The notes: generated by a model not told the origin, from the letters alone. A stretch of DNA of 64,000 nucleotides from Gammaproteobacteria bacterium (GCA_022823625.1 JAJEHQ010000037.1:1-64000), one strand, 5' to 3'; positions 36,647 through 46,923 are shown, counted from the stretch's first letter. Numbers and translations: made by a program.

Positions 36647-37192
36647 ATGGCAGTCCAATCAGACAGTTTCATTGTTCCTGATGTACTTCAATCAGGATTG
36701 ACCACAGTTTTTTGTGGAAGAGCGCCAAGTCCGGAATCAGCCCGTCGACGGGCTTATTACGCTCATTTCAGCAACAGGTTCTGGGAAATTCTAGCCGAGT
36801 CGGGGTTGACAGAGCGTCAGTTGAAACCTGAGGACTATGCACAATTACCTCGCTATGGTATAGGACTGACTGACATCAACAAGACTGAATTTGGCAGCGA
36901 CCACGAACTCACTGGCAGTGGGGATAATCCGCGGGCATTACTTGACAAGATTGAGCAATTTCAGCCGAAAATTCTGGCATTCAACGGCAAGAATAATTTT
37001 CGAATGTTTGCAAATGAAGCTTACCGTATTTCAAAATCAATTCCAGTTGATTATGGTTTGCAGAGAGGGTTAAAGATAAAATCAACGGAAATCTGGGTGT
37101 TGCCAAATACATCTGCACGGGCTCGGGGATACTGGGACCCTGTCTATTGGTATAAACTTTCCAGAAGACATCAGGAAAAGTGCAAGCTTTAA
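36647..37192 (+). CDS. Uracil-DNA glycosylase superfamily protein (Mug-like)
   Basis: 181 residues from the ATG at 36647 behind GAAGG. The UDG-fold pattern is present: TVFCGRAPSPESARRRAYYA, NRFWEILAESGL, YGIGLTDI, and IWVLPNTSARARGYW. The active-site loop of classical Mug/TDG is GINPG with a catalytic asparagine; here it is GRAPS, so activity or lesion specificity should differ. Probably a base-excision repair enzyme for deaminated bases. 40 bp after the LplA paralogue, perhaps the same transcript. Confidence 0.75.
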   Translation: MAVQSDSFIVPDVLQSGLTTVFCGRAPSPESARRRAYYAHFSNRFWEILAESGLTERQLKPEDYAQLPRYGIGLTDINKTEFGSDHELTGSGDNPRALLDKIEQFQPKILAFNGKNNFRMFANEAYRISKSIPVDYGLQRGLKIKSTEIWVLPNTSARARGYWDPVYWYKLSRRHQEKCKL

Positions 37193-37292
37193 AGCTGGCA
37201 AATTTTGAACACTTCACAAATCACCACTGTCTAAGATTAACATAAAGAAAAGACTGTCAAATATTCAATATTAATCTCCAGTAAATAGAAAT

Positions 37293-38375
37293 ATGAAACC
37301 TTTGAAAATTTCGAACCATTATCTTCAACTGATTTTGCTGTTGGTATTTGTGTGGGTAGCATTTCCAACCTATGCTCAAGAAAATAGCGCTGAAGGTAGT
37401 GCCAGCAGTATTGAAAGAGGCACGTTTTTTGGCGCCAAACCAACTGAATATCCAGACTGGTTCAAAGAAAGTTTCCTCGAATTCAGTGACGATGTCGCCG
37501 AAGCGGCGGAGGAAGGTAAGCGCCTCCTGCTAATTTTTCAACAGGATGGCTGTCCTTACTGTAATTTACTGGTTGAACGAAATTTGAGCCAGAAGAACAT
37601 CCTGGAACTGGTTCAGGAAAAGTTTGATGTGATTTCAATCAATATCTGGGGTGATCGGGAGGTCGTTACTGTCGGTGGACAGGCATATACAGAAAAGGAG
37701 TTTTCCGAGGCACTTGATGTACAGTTCACACCAACACTGCTCTTCTTTAATGAGAAAGGTAAAGCAATTCTTAAACTTAACGGCTATCTGCCACCACGCG
37801 ACTTTCTGACGGCGTTATCCTATGTAGCAGAACACCACGAAAAGAAGACACCGTACCGAGATTTTGTGCGGGCAGCACATGCAGGAACTAGTGCCAGTCA
37901 GAAGGCGCTGATTTCACAGCCTTTCTTTCAGAGACCTCCGCATATTTTGAATCGGCATGGGGATTCCCGTCCACTCGCTGTGTTTTTCGAACAGCAGGAA
38001 TGCCCGAACTGTGAAACGCTGCACAACAAAGTGCTTGCAGACCCGGAAGTCAGCAAGTTTCTGGACGATTTCAATGTTGTTCAATTGGATATGTGGTCAA
38101 ACGATCAACTGACGGATATTGAAGGCAACGTAAGAAGCTTTCGCGATTGGGCTACCAGTCTTGATATTAGCTATGCACCAACTATTGTTCTATTCGACAA
38201 GAACGGAAAGGAGGTCATTCGATCTGAGGCTTGGTTCAGGAAATTCCATACTTCCGGGTTGTTTGAATATGTCAGTAGTGAGGCTTTTCTGGAACAACCA
38301 AACTTTCAACGTTACCTTTCGGATCGCGCTGATCATCTAATTGAGCAGGGCATTGATGTCAATATTTGGGAGTGA
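37293..38375 (+). CDS. Exported protein with two thioredoxin-like domains
   Basis: 360 residues. Signal peptide (LQLILLLVFVWVAFPTYAQ). Domain 1, about 55-185, has active site FQQDGCPYCNLL and the cis-proline region VQFTPTLLFF. Domain 2, about 215-345, has FFEQQECPNCETL and DISYAPTIVLFD. Both keep CXXC. The layout resembles SoxW-like thioredoxins of sulfur oxidisers that reduce periplasmic disulfides or persulfides. A single-domain relative with CPWC lies downstream of soxB at 52220. Confidence 0.8.
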   Translation: MKPLKISNHYLQLILLLVFVWVAFPTYAQENSAEGSASSIERGTFFGAKPTEYPDWFKESFLEFSDDVAEAAEEGKRLLLIFQQDGCPYCNLLVERNLSQKNILELVQEKFDVISINIWGDREVVTVGGQAYTEKEFSEALDVQFTPTLLFFNEKGKAILKLNGYLPPRDFLTALSYVAEHHEKKTPYRDFVRAAHAGTSASQKALISQPFFQRPPHILNRHGDSRPLAVFFEQQECPNCETLHNKVLADPEVSKFLDDFNVVQLDMWSNDQLTDIEGNVRSFRDWATSLDISYAPTIVLFDKNGKEVIRSEAWFRKFHTSGLFEYVSSEAFLEQPNFQRYLSDRADHLIEQGIDVNIWE

Positions 38376-38495
38376 TTAGTCCCGGACGTATGCTTTGAAT
38401 TTATAGGACGTCCATCACTTCGATATTCGATAGAAATTCAGTTGATCTTGCAAAAATTTCAACTTGCAGCAAAGTGAAAAACCAGGTTACTCTGC

Positions 38496-39254
38496 CTATT
38501 GAGACCGTGACTCTTTGACTCGCCTAAGGGTTTGTGGGTCCAACATAGCACGCAAAGCCGATTCCTTCTCAAGCGACAGCATATTCTCGAAATCAGACAG
38601 ATTGATCTGGTTAGAAACCCGTTTGAAATCGGCAACAGCTTGCTGAGGTAACGCGGCAATCTGTTTTGCGGCTTCCTGAGCGGTTTCGTGGACGATGCTT
38701 CTGGACACAACTTTCCAAGCAATGCCCATTTTCAGCGCGTCGTTTGCACCGAAAGTTTCACCCAATAGCATCGCTTCTTTGGTCTGGACATGTCCAATCG
38801 TTCGTGGTAGTAGCGCAGCGATACCTCCGGTTGGAAAAAAGCCTAGTGAAAATTCGGGAAAAACGCATCGTGTGTATTCTCCAAATATCGCCAAATCACA
38901 ATTGACAGCGAGCCTTAATCCGCTGCCGACAGCCCAGCCGTGCACTGTACAAATTGTTACTTTTTCACCGAGCACAAGTTGACGCGCAATGTCCTGAATG
39001 CACTCGATCAGTTCCAGCGCCTTGGATTCGCTGGAATTCCACTCGTCAAATTCGTCCAGATCATCTCCGGAACAAAAAACGTTACCGGCGCCTTGCAACA
39101 CGACCACACCAACGTCAGAGTCGTCCAACGCTGAAGCCAAGCTCTGTCGCAACTCATTGAGCATCTCATAGTTGAGTGCATTGAGTTTTTCTGGACGATT
39201 GAGCGTCAATGTGCAGACCCCTTGTGAAATATCTCTTAATACAGTTTCTACCAT
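38496..39254 (-). CDS. Enoyl-CoA hydratase/isomerase family protein
   Basis: 252 residues, the standard crotonase length. VCTLTLNRPEKLNALNYEML at the N terminus, oxyanion-hole sites NVFCSGDDLDEF and HGWAVGSGLRLAVNCDLAIF, and the acidic site PEFSLGFFPTGGIAALL. It acts on an acyl-CoA; substrate not evident. It lies downstream of the polyketide synthase on the same strand, with a long palindrome between them, so it might supply or process acyl precursors, or be independent. Confidence 0.85.
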   Translation of the reverse strand: MVETVLRDISQGVCTLTLNRPEKLNALNYEMLNELRQSLASALDDSDVGVVVLQGAGNVFCSGDDLDEFDEWNSSESKALELIECIQDIARQLVLGEKVTICTVHGWAVGSGLRLAVNCDLAIFGEYTRCVFPEFSLGFFPTGGIAALLPRTIGHVQTKEAMLLGETFGANDALKMGIAWKVVSRSIVHETAQEAAKQIAALPQQAVADFKRVSNQINLSDFENMLSLEKESALRAMLDPQTLRRVKESRSQ

Positions 39255-39337
39255 CCAATACTTCCCTTTTTAAATTTACTAAGCAGACAATTCACAAACT
39301 CCATAATTCGTATCTTCTGCAATTGCTACGAGTTTCT

Positions 39338-39374
39338 ATTCATGCTGTGAATGATATTCATTCACAGCATGAAT
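39338..39374. repeat. Perfect 17-bp-arm palindrome between the enoyl-CoA hydratase and polyketide synthase genes
   Basis: ATTCATGCTGTGAATGA and its exact inverse complement TCATTCACAGCATGAAT flank a TAT centre. It lies 84-120 bp upstream of the hydratase start and 100 bp past the PKS stop (both minus strand). No T-run follows on either strand, so a simple intrinsic terminator is unlikely. A repressor operator for the hydratase gene or an RNA processing hairpin is more plausible. Confidence 0.8.
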
Positions 39375-39473
39375 TAATATACAAATCTTTCGCGTGGGTC
39401 GGAGCGCAGTCACGCACCGCTTGGAGGCTTTGAATGCCCGAAATCAGTGAGTAGATTAATGTTGGTTACCTAG

Positions 39474-42400
39474 TCACTTGCTTAAGGGTTGAAGATTGAT
39501 CTGATTTAAGATTTCACTCACTGAAACTTGATCCAGCAGCGATGCTGCACTGATGTCTATCCTGCAGTTCGATCGCAATAGATGCGAAAGTTCAACTGCC
39601 AGCAAACTATCTATTCCTAGGTTAATGATTGGTTCATCGAGTTCTATTTCGTTTTTCGGAAATTCCAGAACTCTAGAAACACAATCCAGAACCAACTCTT
39701 GCAGACTACTGATATGGTCGGATTCATCTGCTGACTCTTGTTTGGACTGGCTGGTGATTAAGGTTGAATTTTCATGTGCGCTACTGAATTGATCGCCCGA
39801 GATTAAACGGCCTCCACTGACGACAATGTGTGGAGTTTGAGAGCTAACTAGCACCCCATTCAATGTGGATAACAGTTCACTGGCTGGCAAGGCATCAATA
39901 CCAAACTGCTTGCCAACTGCTGTTGACAGTTCGGGATGGTCAGCAACATGCCCGTAATCAGAAACAGCGCCCCAGTTAATCGCGACTGCAGGAACACCTT
40001 CATTCCTCAGGTAATCAGCCAAGGCATCGAGAGTTGAGTTGGCGGCAGAGTAAGTAGCCTGCCCGGCAGGTCCTAGCAACGAGGTAACCGATGAATAGAG
40101 CACAAAAAAGTCCAGATCGAGGTGGCACGTCAGCTGGTGTAGATTCCATGCTCCCAGTACTTTCGCATTCATTGATTTGTCGAATTGTGTACGCGTCAGC
40201 TTAACAATCGCGCTATCCTCAATATTCATTGCGCAATGAAGCATTCCGCGAATTGGAGGTAGATCGTGACAGGCAGTTTCGAATGCCGCCCTAAATTGTT
40301 CAAAATCAGCAATATCAGTACGGACGGTCGTGATCAGACAGTCCCGCTTCGCAGCCTTTTGAATAATTTGTTCAAGATCAGCGGAAGTCTCTGGCGAGCG
40401 TCCGATGACAACAATGTTTTTCGCGCCATTTTCAGCCAACCATAACGCACTAGCAAGCCCAAATCCTCGAGTTCCACCGGTGATGACATAAGTTGCATCA
40501 GGGAGAATCAAAGTTTGTTGAAGAGGTAAATTAGCGTCCGAGGTGAGTACGATTTTGCCAATATGACCAGCATTGGCCATAAGGCGAAAAGCCTCACTTA
40601 TATGGGCAGCAGGAAATTCACGAAAGGGGAGTAACGGTAGTTCTTTTTCACTCACTTTCTGAATGGTTTGTCTGAACAACTGTCCGATGATTTTTGGTTG
40701 CTTAAGCCATGTAGCGTCGATATCAACGATCTCAACTTTTGTAGCAGGCTTACTTTTCTGAATCTGACCTAAAACACTTTCTCGACCTTCGTATTTGCCG
40801 AGTTCAATGAAGATTCCTTCTTCAGCTAGAACATGGCGGTTCGCAGCTGCTAGTTCACCGCCTAGCATATTGACAATCACGTCGACACCCTTTCCGTGGG
40901 TCCAATTCTTTACATCATCAACAAATGAAATGCTGCGTGAATCCGCGACGTGTTCGATGCCACAGAGGTGCAAGTAGCGCACCTTTTCCGGTGTCCCAGC
41001 AGTCGCAAATATGGTCGCACCGTAATGTTGTGCAAATTTGATCAAGGCGAGGCCGACACCACCGGATGCACAGTGTATTAGCACTTTATCAGTCGGCTTG
41101 AGAGTGACAATTTCCTGAAAGCAATACAGTGCAGTTACATAGGCAGTTGGTATGCCGGAATAGGATACAAGCCTTTGATTTTTCGCCAGCGGGATTACAA
41201 ACTCCTGCTCGGTTATGGCGTGACTCGCAAGTGAGTTGGTTGCCAGTGCGACTACTTTGTCTCCGGGCTTCAGATGTCTCACCAGCTTGCCGACACAGGT
41301 AATGACCCCGGTACACTCGATGCCAAGTGAGCGTTGCATTTTCCCGCCAATAACTGAGGATTCCGGAAGGGCGTCCAGTGCAATCATAACATCGCGAAAA
41401 TTGAGAGAAGCAGCAGAAACTTCAATCAGCACTTCCGTTGAGCTCAGAGCAGGTAGGTGTTTGAAGCTGTACCTCAATGAAGATAGATTACTGCCGCCAG
41501 ACCCTGACAACACTTCGTAACGAGGTGATGCAACCCGAAGGCTATCGACATCCAAATTTTGATGAATAGGTACGAAGCAGTCGTTATTTCTCAAACAAGC
41601 TTCTTTTAATTCACTATCAGAAATCAGGTAGTTGTAGAGTCCGCTTCCGGTTGAATCATCGGATGGATCAATGTCAACGAGCCTTACATTGGATTCTGTG
41701 TATTCATTGCGCAAGGTTCTGCCAAAGCCCCATAGCCCTGCACTCAGACAATCAGCTAGGTCCATTGAATTGTTAAGTTTATGAGCATTTGCAGTGACCA
41801 GTATCAAAGGTGGCGGATTAATGCCGTGATGATCAAATGCCTGAATCAACCAGGTTGCAGCGAGAACTGGAGATGTTTGGATAAGCAGTTCGATTGATTT
41901 GGTTTTTGTACCTGAGTCTGAAAAATTCCAAAGGAAAATAACTTCATCCGGGAGTTCGCCGCGCTGTTTGACTTCACCGATGAGTTGAGTAAAGTGGACC
42001 GCTTCATTTGGGTTGATGAATCTGTGGTTTCCATCCTGCACATATGTGTCTCCAGAACTCACATGAAATGTGTAATCGACATCAAAATGTTGGACAAATG
42101 TGTTTGAAAACTGGTCGCCGTTCGTAAAAATTAAACGACTTTGATTGAGAGTGGACGGTTGTTGGATACTGACTGGAATTGTTCCAGACTTATTTCCGAT
42201 GAACACGGTGTGAACGCCATCGCCATCATCTTCGCGGTCGGTCAGTGTGGCAATGTTTTTAAATCCGGCATCCTTGAGATTTTTCTGCCAACTACCACTG
42301 GAAAGACAGGGAGATTCAGACGAACGATTTTCGGTATTTCGCGGCCACCAATCGCGAAGCATGCCGAATACCAGGCGCGCCCAGGCTGGTTCATTGGTCA

Positions 42401-45400
42401 ATTCAGTGAATGCAAGAATTCCACCGGGCTTCAGCACATTGTGCAAACGTTGCAGAGTATGTATTGGGGAGTAGCATAGGTGAAGCGCATCATAGGCAAG
42501 AACCAAATCGAACGTCTCTGGACCAAAACCCTGCATCTGTAATTCGGCATCAAGATCCAAATTGGTAAACTCAACAAATTTCAGGTGAGAAAAGCGTGTT
42601 TTTGCATGTCGAAGGAAGAGGCTCGATACGTCAGTAAAGGTATATTCAACGGTTTGAGTTTCCAGAATTGGCGCCAGATGAAACAGAAGTGCACCAGTAC
42701 CGCTGCCCACTTCAAGAATTCGACAGGGTCGCTCCAAGGTCCACGAATCAAGCAGTTCTGTAATCGTACGACAGAGTAGCTCGTTGTAAATTTGGCAGGT
42801 TGGAGAACTCTGATACAGATGTTGCAACAGTTCTGTTTCTCCGTTCGGAAACATTACATCAATACCAGATTTCTGGCCAGTTAGTACATTTAATAATTCA
42901 GAGCCACAACGATCAATCAGCATTAATTCAGCGAGATATTCCGAAGATTCCGCTTTCTGGAGAAATTGCCCTGTGGTGTGAGTTGGAGAAGGCAGTGAGG
43001 TTTCGTTTAAGCGGAATGTGATTTCAGATTTCGTACGGCTATCCTGTTGCCCGATCTCTGCACACCCACAATCGCACAACAAATTGATCAGAGAGTAAAG
43101 CAGGGGAATTTGATCTTCTGCGATGTTACACACCGCAATTGCTTCACTGACTGATTGTTCTTCCGCAATCTTTAAAAATCCAGCTTGCTTGAGCGCCTCA
43201 ACGATGTATGCAACGGTGATGCTCGTCAATGCAGCGTTCGCAATCGAATAGTGACGCCATCGTTGTCGATTCGTGGTGAGAATGGCAGAGTAAGTCTCCA
43301 GAGCATTCCGAAGCGTAGGAAATTCGCAGTCAAAGCGCGATTCACTTACGTGCCCCGATTGGTGTATTTTCCAATGACGTTTCAATGCATACAAGTTGCT
43401 CGCTAAAGTCAAATCTGCTTTTTTTGGACCGGACAGCCGGTGCAATCGTAGTTTTGAAATACTCGCAATGACTTGATCTTTCGAGTCTGCAATCGTCAAG
43501 TTCAGAACAATTGAATCGACTGATGACTGAATCGCTTGAAAATGGCAGTTGACTTCGTCTGGACTATTCTGCCAGTACTTTAATGACTCAATTTCGTAAG
43601 GTACTAAAACGTCTTTTGAATGGATAATGCCTACCACACAGCGAAAGCAAAGGTCTAGCAAAGATGGGTCTAACTGCCATCTAGTTTGTAGATGGTCTGC
43701 AGTGTGGTTCCTTTTGAGTGTTGCAAAGAGTTCGACTTCACCGGCAGAACAGAGTTTTGTGATCTGCCAGCTATCGGAGTCACCATCGAAGTCCCATTCG
43801 CTGAACCTCTCAAAAACCGAGTCTGGTGACATTTCAATCGAATTGTTCTTGGGTGAATCATTTCCTGAAGATTCAGGTTGCAAAATTTCGTTCGCGAAAA
43901 ATTCACCTTGACAGTGAATCATCTCATCCGCATCCGCATCTGTTTTGCGACTGGCAAACTTGAAAGTTCCCAAATTCGTGTCAATTTCACTTTGAAGCGT
44001 GACTACAACATTTTTTTCTGACGGAATGCACAGCATTTTTCGAAACTTTATTGAACGCAGTTCAATTGCAGGTGATCCCAAACAGATGCTTGCCGCTTCC
44101 AATGCTGATTCAATGTAGCCAGCAGCTGGAAAAATGACCTCACCGCGCAAGCGATGCTTGCCTAACCAAGGCCATTCATCCGCTTTGAGTGGAATACTCC
44201 AACATTTTTGTTGGTCTTGAGAAGACTCTTCAAGAAGGGGAAAGGTATTTCTGATTCGCGGTTGTGATCGTGTATTTGAGTTTGGTTTCCAGTATGTCTG
44301 ACCCTCAAATTCCATCTTTGGAAGATCGCACACATTAGCTTTTGGATTGATTCGATCAAATCTGAGGTCCGTACCGCTGCAGAAAAGAGCCGCACTGGCT
44401 GATCGCAGGGTGTGTTCCTCCGGGCGATCCCTATGAATGGAGTAAAGCACCTTTCCTTCGGATTCGATGCCCTGAGACCTGAGGGCATCATGCATATTGA
44501 AGTTCAGGCTTGCATGTGGACCAATTTCAACAAAGTGATCAATGTCTGAGCGGACTGCCGCATTGAATGCATGTTCAAATTGCACGGGTGCGAGAAAGTT
44601 TTGCCACCAAAAATTCGAATTTTTTTGTTCGTTATTTATTTTTGCTCCGGTAACGGAAGAATACCAGGCTGTTACATTTCGCTCTGAGACTGATGCATCT
44701 GATGAAATCGAAAGATCAGTTCGAGCCCCTTCAATGATTGAGCTGTGAAAAGGTACCGGAACATCCAAAATTCGGTTGAAACATCCCTTTCTGTCGAGAG
44801 ATTCTGCTAGCAATTGAATTTCTTTCACTGACCCCGAAAATGTCACTGAATCGGGACTATTTATCGCACCGATGCAGATTTTTTCGTTACTATTTTCAAC
44901 AATCTTTTCTGCATCGGTTCTGTTAAGCGACGCAGCCAGCATCATACCTTCATTGCAGTAGCGTAGAATTCGCGATGATCGTTCGCTGACAAGTGCAACG
45001 GCATCTGGAAGATTGATATAGCCTGCCACACATGCCGCGGCAATTTCTCCCATGCTGTGTCCGATCACTGCATGAGGGGAGACTGCCCAGGATTGCCATA
45101 GCTCTGCTAAAGCAAGCTGTAGCGTAAAGTGGATCGCATGCGCTTTAACTAGATCATCCGCATCAATCCGCTCACCACTTTCAAATGCCCTACGGATGTT
45201 CAATGAACGATCAAAGAGAGAGTTGCAGAGATCAACAGTTGCTTTGAATACTGCTTGCGATTTATAAAGTGTCGATCCTTCACCGTTCCATCGTGCTCCA
45301 ATTCCGTTAAAAACAAATGCGATACGTTGGCTACGACCAATGTCATTGGCAACCGAAGATCGAGTCCTGTACGGGCGTTCAATAATTGGTCCCTTTTCCG

Positions 45401-46895
45401 AAATATCGGTAGTAGCCACATTGATTACAGTGCGAAATTTTTGCTGAGGCGCACGAGCCGCGGTGTAGCCGATATCTGCAGCCATAGTTGGATGCTGTTG
45501 AAATGTGTCGTCAAGTTCCTGCACCTTCAACCTGAGAGAGTCGGAAGAGTGAGCGCTCACTGGAACCATTACTACGGGAAGAGATGTGTCACGACGGTGA
45601 GATGCACGGGCAGGCGCTTCCTTCACAATCACGTGTGCATTGGCTCCGCCAAATCCAAATGAATTGACTGCAGCGACTCTGGGTTTTCCACCAGGCGTGT
45701 CCCAACTCACAGAGTCGATTGGTACACGAATACCCAACGCATCAAAATCAATCTTTGGATTGGGTTTCGAAAAGTGCAGGTTCGGGGGAATTTCAGCGTA
45801 CCAAATGGACAACACGGCCTTAATAAAGCCAGCAATACCGGCAGCGGCTTCGGTATGTCCAATGTTTGTTTTCACCGATCCAACAAACAGATCAGGATGA
45901 CCATAAATGGTTCCCAGTGAGTCAGCTTCAATCGTATCACCGGCTTGGGTACCCGTACCGTGAGCTTCGACATACCCAATATCCTTACGATCAATTTCAG
46001 CACTGGAAATTGCGGTGCGCATCATGTCCTGCTGTGCAACAAGATTTGGCGCCATGATTCCAACAGTCTTGCCGTCCTGATTGACCGAGGTGGCGATGAT
46101 AGTCGCGTAAATTCGGTCATTGTCGATTAGTGCATCGCTGAGCCGTTTTAACAGAACCAATCCACCCCCTTCGGCTCGGACAAATCCGTCTGCTGATTCA
46201 TCAAACGCACTGCAGCGACCGGAATGGGACAGCATTGCGGCTTGTGAGAACTCGATGTAGCTCTCAGGTGCAAGTATCGCGTTTGCACCACCAGCGAATG
46301 CGACATCAGCAGTGCCGTTGGCAAGTGCAGTGCAAGCCGCATCCACTGCAGTCAGAGACGACGAGCACGCGGTGTCGATGGTAATGCTGGGGCCGGAAAA
46401 GTTATAGCAGTATGAAATTCTGTTCGCAGCGATGCTAGTTGATCGCCCCAGACCAGAGTATGCGCTGATTTCAGAGCGCTCCGCTAGAATCAACCTTTCG
46501 TAGTCGTGATTGATGATTCCGACAAAGACGCCGGTTTGCAGTTTTTCAAGTACCTCGGGAGCAATCGCAGCATCTTGCATGCACTGCCATGACAGTTCGA
46601 GTAGCATCCGCTGTTGCGGGTCGATATCAAACGCTTCACGCGGCGAAATTCCAAAGAATGTCGCATCAAATCTGTCAATGTTGTCGATAAAGCCGCCAAC
46701 ATGAGCAAACTGCGTATCCGCTGTCTGACTCAGACCCTGAAGTGTTTGACGTTCCCAGCGGTTAGTTGGAATCGGTGTGATGCAGTCGATTTTATTTCTG
46801 ATGACATCCCAGAATGTCTGCAGGCAGTTGGCGGAGCCAGGAAATCGACAGGCCATTCCGACAACCGCGATCGGAACAGCGCAATTGTTCCTCAT
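39474..46895 (-). CDS. Single-module highly reducing type I polyketide synthase (KS-AT-DH-MT-ER-KR-ACP)
   Basis: 2473 residues in one frame. KS about 5-430 (DTACSSSLTA, Cys near 176; EAHGTGTQAGD; NIGHTEAAAG). AT about 525-820 (AVIGHSMGE near 612). DH about 870-1160 (KHRLRGEVIFPAAGYIE, His near 914). C-methyltransferase about 1300-1520 (ILEVGSGTGALLFHLA near 1393). ER about 1790-2110 (IHCASGGVGLALIKFA near 1941). KR about 2130-2320 (YVITGGTRGFGLASALWLAE; FFVLYSSVTSLLGPAGQATY). ACP about 2395-2470 (LGIDSLLAVELS, Ser near 2428). No thioesterase. Such synthases act iteratively; a full reductive loop plus MT predicts a largely saturated, methyl-branched acyl chain released by another protein. The AT's GHSMG gives no firm extender call; methyl groups would come from SAM. 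Confidence 0.93.
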   Translation of the reverse strand: MRNNCAVPIAVVGMACRFPGSANCLQTFWDVIRNKIDCITPIPTNRWERQTLQGLSQTADTQFAHVGGFIDNIDRFDATFFGISPREAFDIDPQQRMLLELSWQCMQDAAIAPEVLEKLQTGVFVGIINHDYERLILAERSEISAYSGLGRSTSIAANRISYCYNFSGPSITIDTACSSSLTAVDAACTALANGTADVAFAGGANAILAPESYIEFSQAAMLSHSGRCSAFDESADGFVRAEGGGLVLLKRLSDALIDNDRIYATIIATSVNQDGKTVGIMAPNLVAQQDMMRTAISSAEIDRKDIGYVEAHGTGTQAGDTIEADSLGTIYGHPDLFVGSVKTNIGHTEAAAGIAGFIKAVLSIWYAEIPPNLHFSKPNPKIDFDALGIRVPIDSVSWDTPGGKPRVAAVNSFGFGGANAHVIVKEAPARASHRRDTSLPVVMVPVSAHSSDSLRLKVQELDDTFQQHPTMAADIGYTAARAPQQKFRTVINVATTDISEKGPIIERPYRTRSSVANDIGRSQRIAFVFNGIGARWNGEGSTLYKSQAVFKATVDLCNSLFDRSLNIRRAFESGERIDADDLVKAHAIHFTLQLALAELWQSWAVSPHAVIGHSMGEIAAACVAGYINLPDAVALVSERSSRILRYCNEGMMLAASLNRTDAEKIVENSNEKICIGAINSPDSVTFSGSVKEIQLLAESLDRKGCFNRILDVPVPFHSSIIEGARTDLSISSDASVSERNVTAWYSSVTGAKINNEQKNSNFWWQNFLAPVQFEHAFNAAVRSDIDHFVEIGPHASLNFNMHDALRSQGIESEGKVLYSIHRDRPEEHTLRSASAALFCSGTDLRFDRINPKANVCDLPKMEFEGQTYWKPNSNTRSQPRIRNTFPLLEESSQDQQKCWSIPLKADEWPWLGKHRLRGEVIFPAAGYIESALEAASICLGSPAIELRSIKFRKMLCIPSEKNVVVTLQSEIDTNLGTFKFASRKTDADADEMIHCQGEFFANEILQPESSGNDSPKNNSIEMSPDSVFERFSEWDFDGDSDSWQITKLCSAGEVELFATLKRNHTADHLQTRWQLDPSLLDLCFRCVVGIIHSKDVLVPYEIESLKYWQNSPDEVNCHFQAIQSSVDSIVLNLTIADSKDQVIASISKLRLHRLSGPKKADLTLASNLYALKRHWKIHQSGHVSESRFDCEFPTLRNALETYSAILTTNRQRWRHYSIANAALTSITVAYIVEALKQAGFLKIAEEQSVSEAIAVCNIAEDQIPLLYSLINLLCDCGCAEIGQQDSRTKSEITFRLNETSLPSPTHTTGQFLQKAESSEYLAELMLIDRCGSELLNVLTGQKSGIDVMFPNGETELLQHLYQSSPTCQIYNELLCRTITELLDSWTLERPCRILEVGSGTGALLFHLAPILETQTVEYTFTDVSSLFLRHAKTRFSHLKFVEFTNLDLDAELQMQGFGPETFDLVLAYDALHLCYSPIHTLQRLHNVLKPGGILAFTELTNEPAWARLVFGMLRDWWPRNTENRSSESPCLSSGSWQKNLKDAGFKNIATLTDREDDGDGVHTVFIGNKSGTIPVSIQQPSTLNQSRLIFTNGDQFSNTFVQHFDVDYTFHVSSGDTYVQDGNHRFINPNEAVHFTQLIGEVKQRGELPDEVIFLWNFSDSGTKTKSIELLIQTSPVLAATWLIQAFDHHGINPPPLILVTANAHKLNNSMDLADCLSAGLWGFGRTLRNEYTESNVRLVDIDPSDDSTGSGLYNYLISDSELKEACLRNNDCFVPIHQNLDVDSLRVASPRYEVLSGSGGSNLSSLRYSFKHLPALSSTEVLIEVSAASLNFRDVMIALDALPESSVIGGKMQRSLGIECTGVITCVGKLVRHLKPGDKVVALATNSLASHAITEQEFVIPLAKNQRLVSYSGIPTAYVTALYCFQEIVTLKPTDKVLIHCASGGVGLALIKFAQHYGATIFATAGTPEKVRYLHLCGIEHVADSRSISFVDDVKNWTHGKGVDVIVNMLGGELAAANRHVLAEEGIFIELGKYEGRESVLGQIQKSKPATKVEIVDIDATWLKQPKIIGQLFRQTIQKVSEKELPLLPFREFPAAHISEAFRLMANAGHIGKIVLTSDANLPLQQTLILPDATYVITGGTRGFGLASALWLAENGAKNIVVIGRSPETSADLEQIIQKAAKRDCLITTVRTDIADFEQFRAAFETACHDLPPIRGMLHCAMNIEDSAIVKLTRTQFDKSMNAKVLGAWNLHQLTCHLDLDFFVLYSSVTSLLGPAGQATYSAANSTLDALADYLRNEGVPAVAINWGAVSDYGHVADHPELSTAVGKQFGIDALPASELLSTLNGVLVSSQTPHIVVSGGRLISGDQFSSAHENSTLITSQSKQESADESDHISSLQELVLDCVSRVLEFPKNEIELDEPIINLGIDSLLAVELSHLLRSNCRIDISAASLLDQVSVSEILNQINLQPLSK

Positions 46896-46923
46896 TTTGA
46901 TGGGTCAGGTCGATAGTCGACAG

